Below, piece after piece: positions 63,431-64,000 of a stretch of DNA of 64,000 bases; within the stretch, counting starts at the first letter, position 1, and every line of letters starts with the position of its first letter. Source of the DNA: Chlorella sp. KRBP (taxonomy: Eukaryota; Chlorophyta; Trebouxiophyceae; Chlorellales; Chlorellaceae); contig QAXK01001881.1 of NCBI GenBank assembly GCA_004335735.1, positions 42,572-106,571 of the forward strand, in the 5' to 3' direction. The notes under the pieces are model-generated. The model had not been told where the DNA came from, ran no database searches, and was given only the letters and a program-made list of their open reading frames with translations. The translations under genes and the position numbers were made by a program.

Positions 63431-63862
63431 TCAGGGGGCCGCCACGGCGAGGCACTGCGGGCAGCGCCCCCAGTAGACGACCTCGGCCTCGTCGAGGACG
63501 AAGCCGTGGTCGGCGGCCGGGTGCAGGCAGGGGGTCTCGCCGACGGCGCAGTCGACGTCGGCCATCGCGCCGCAGCCGCGGCACACGACGTGGTGGTGGT
63601 TGTCGCCGACCCGGCCCTCGTAGCGGGTGACCGACCCCGCCGGCTGGATCGCGCGGACGAGGCCGGCCCCGGTGAGGGTGTGCAGCGAGTCGTAGACGGC
63701 CTGGTGCGAGACGGTCGGGAGGGAGGCCCGGACGGCGCGCAGGAGGGTCGCGGTGTCGGCGTGCGGGTGGTCGTGGACGGCGGAGAGGACCTCGAGCCGG
63801 GGCCGCGTCACGCGGAGTCCGGCGGCGCGCAGCAGCTGCGCGGGGTCCTCGTCTCGAACCAT
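63431..63862 (-). CDS. furA: Fur-family regulator (FurA)
   Basis: From ATG 63862, with GGTGGAG upstream, the product is 143 residues. It has a winged-helix (AAGLRVTRPRLEVLSAV to SHQAVYDSLHTL), the metal-sensing DNHHHVVCRGCG (His/Cys) and a C-terminal RCPQC pair for structural zinc. FurA represses katG and itself in mycobacteria, and a perfect palindrome overlaps its promoter here. Confidence 0.95.
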   Translation of the reverse strand: MVRDEDPAQLLRAAGLRVTRPRLEVLSAVHDHPHADTATLLRAVRASLPTVSHQAVYDSLHTLTGAGLVRAIQPAGSVTRYEGRVGDNHHHVVCRGCGAMADVDCAVGETPCLHPAADHGFVLDEAEVVYWGRCPQCLAVAAP

Positions 63863-63878
63863 GGCTCCACCCTGTCGT

Positions 63879-63903
63879 CTTGTCTTGAATTCGTCAAGAC
63901 AAG
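63879..63903. promoter_or_regulatory. FurA operator palindrome
   Basis: CTTGTCTTGA (63879-63888) and TCAAGACAAG (63894-63903) are perfect 10-bp arms around ATTCG, 17 bp before the furA start. On the minus strand it includes a TTGACG -35-like element. Confidence 0.88.
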
Positions 63904-63955
63904 AGCGTGCCACCCCGGGGAACATCCGGAAGCACGGCGTGAACCGGCCCGTGGG

Positions 63956-64000
63956 GCCCGGGCTCCATCGGTGAGGACGCACGAAGCCCGGGCTCCATCG
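63956..64000. repeat. Direct repeat at the right window edge
   Basis: GCCCGGGCTCCATCG occurs at 63956-63970 and 63986-64000, period 30; a longer array may continue past the window. No gene is seen between 63,904 and the edge. Confidence 0.75.

Overview
The window is high-GC DNA with dense, frequently overlapping genes and many GTG starts, typical of an actinobacterium. The set nrdR-nrdJ (class II ribonucleotide reductase), lexA divergent from a LysM protein, furA-katG, a SAM-IV riboswitch and comEA-comEC fits Actinomycetes. A Micrococcales (Intrasporangiaceae-like) host is my guess from gene style, not something proved here. I see no tRNA, rRNA, CRISPR array or intact insertion sequence.

Layout. 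(1) Bases 1 to about 15,050 are a defence island. A minus-strand operon, DUF1156/COG1743 DNA methyltransferase > DUF499/COG1483 ATPase with a HEPN-like N-terminus > MutL/MORC-like GHKL ATPase, has start-stop overlaps and runs off the left edge. Next comes a divergent Vsr endonuclease / C5-cytosine methyltransferase pair. A plus-strand operon follows: a GmrSD-like DUF262-DUF1524 nuclease, a serine alpha/beta hydrolase with a hydrophobic C-terminal half, and two small membrane-anchored proteins, with a further small membrane protein on the other strand. (2) 15,080-25,215 is core DNA metabolism: nrdR-nrdJ with tandem NrdR boxes, a cobalamin-binding-protein homologue, twin 60-residue proteins of one family, a self-regulated-looking gene, a 64-bp tandem repeat array, and the SOS pair chiZ-like/lexA with LexA boxes. 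(3) 25,225-35,933 is housekeeping: an AstE-like hydrolase, a RimB-like protease and a RimK with a TrkA-C tail, a GNAT enzyme, a sirtuin, a LysR regulator, ComEC/ComEA, PlsY and DegV. (4) 35,960-42,144 is a two-component system beside a five-gene redox operon (ApbE, ferric-reductase-like membrane protein, NuoF-like flavoprotein, ferredoxin). (5) 42,170-49,708 holds a class V aminotransferase under a SAM-IV riboswitch, an amidohydrolase, leuS behind a leucine leader-peptide attenuator, a DUF4396 protein with a CsoR-like operator, and a YhhN-type lysoplasmalogenase. (6) 49,753-57,191 is a five-gene SWIM / DUF5691 / MoxR-AAA / DUF5682 / VWA operon resembling the E. coli yeh cluster; its SWIM gene appears frameshifted. 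(7) 57,282-63,903 holds a Baeyer-Villiger-type monooxygenase, glutathione peroxidase, metallophosphoesterase, Tag glycosylase and furA-katG with a palindromic operator.

The best candidates for something under-described are the methyltransferase/HEPN-ATPase/MORC-like operon at the left edge and the neighbouring nuclease + membrane hydrolase operon. The regulatory finds (Leu attenuator, SAM-IV switch, NrdR boxes, LexA boxes) are read directly from sequence and are strong.
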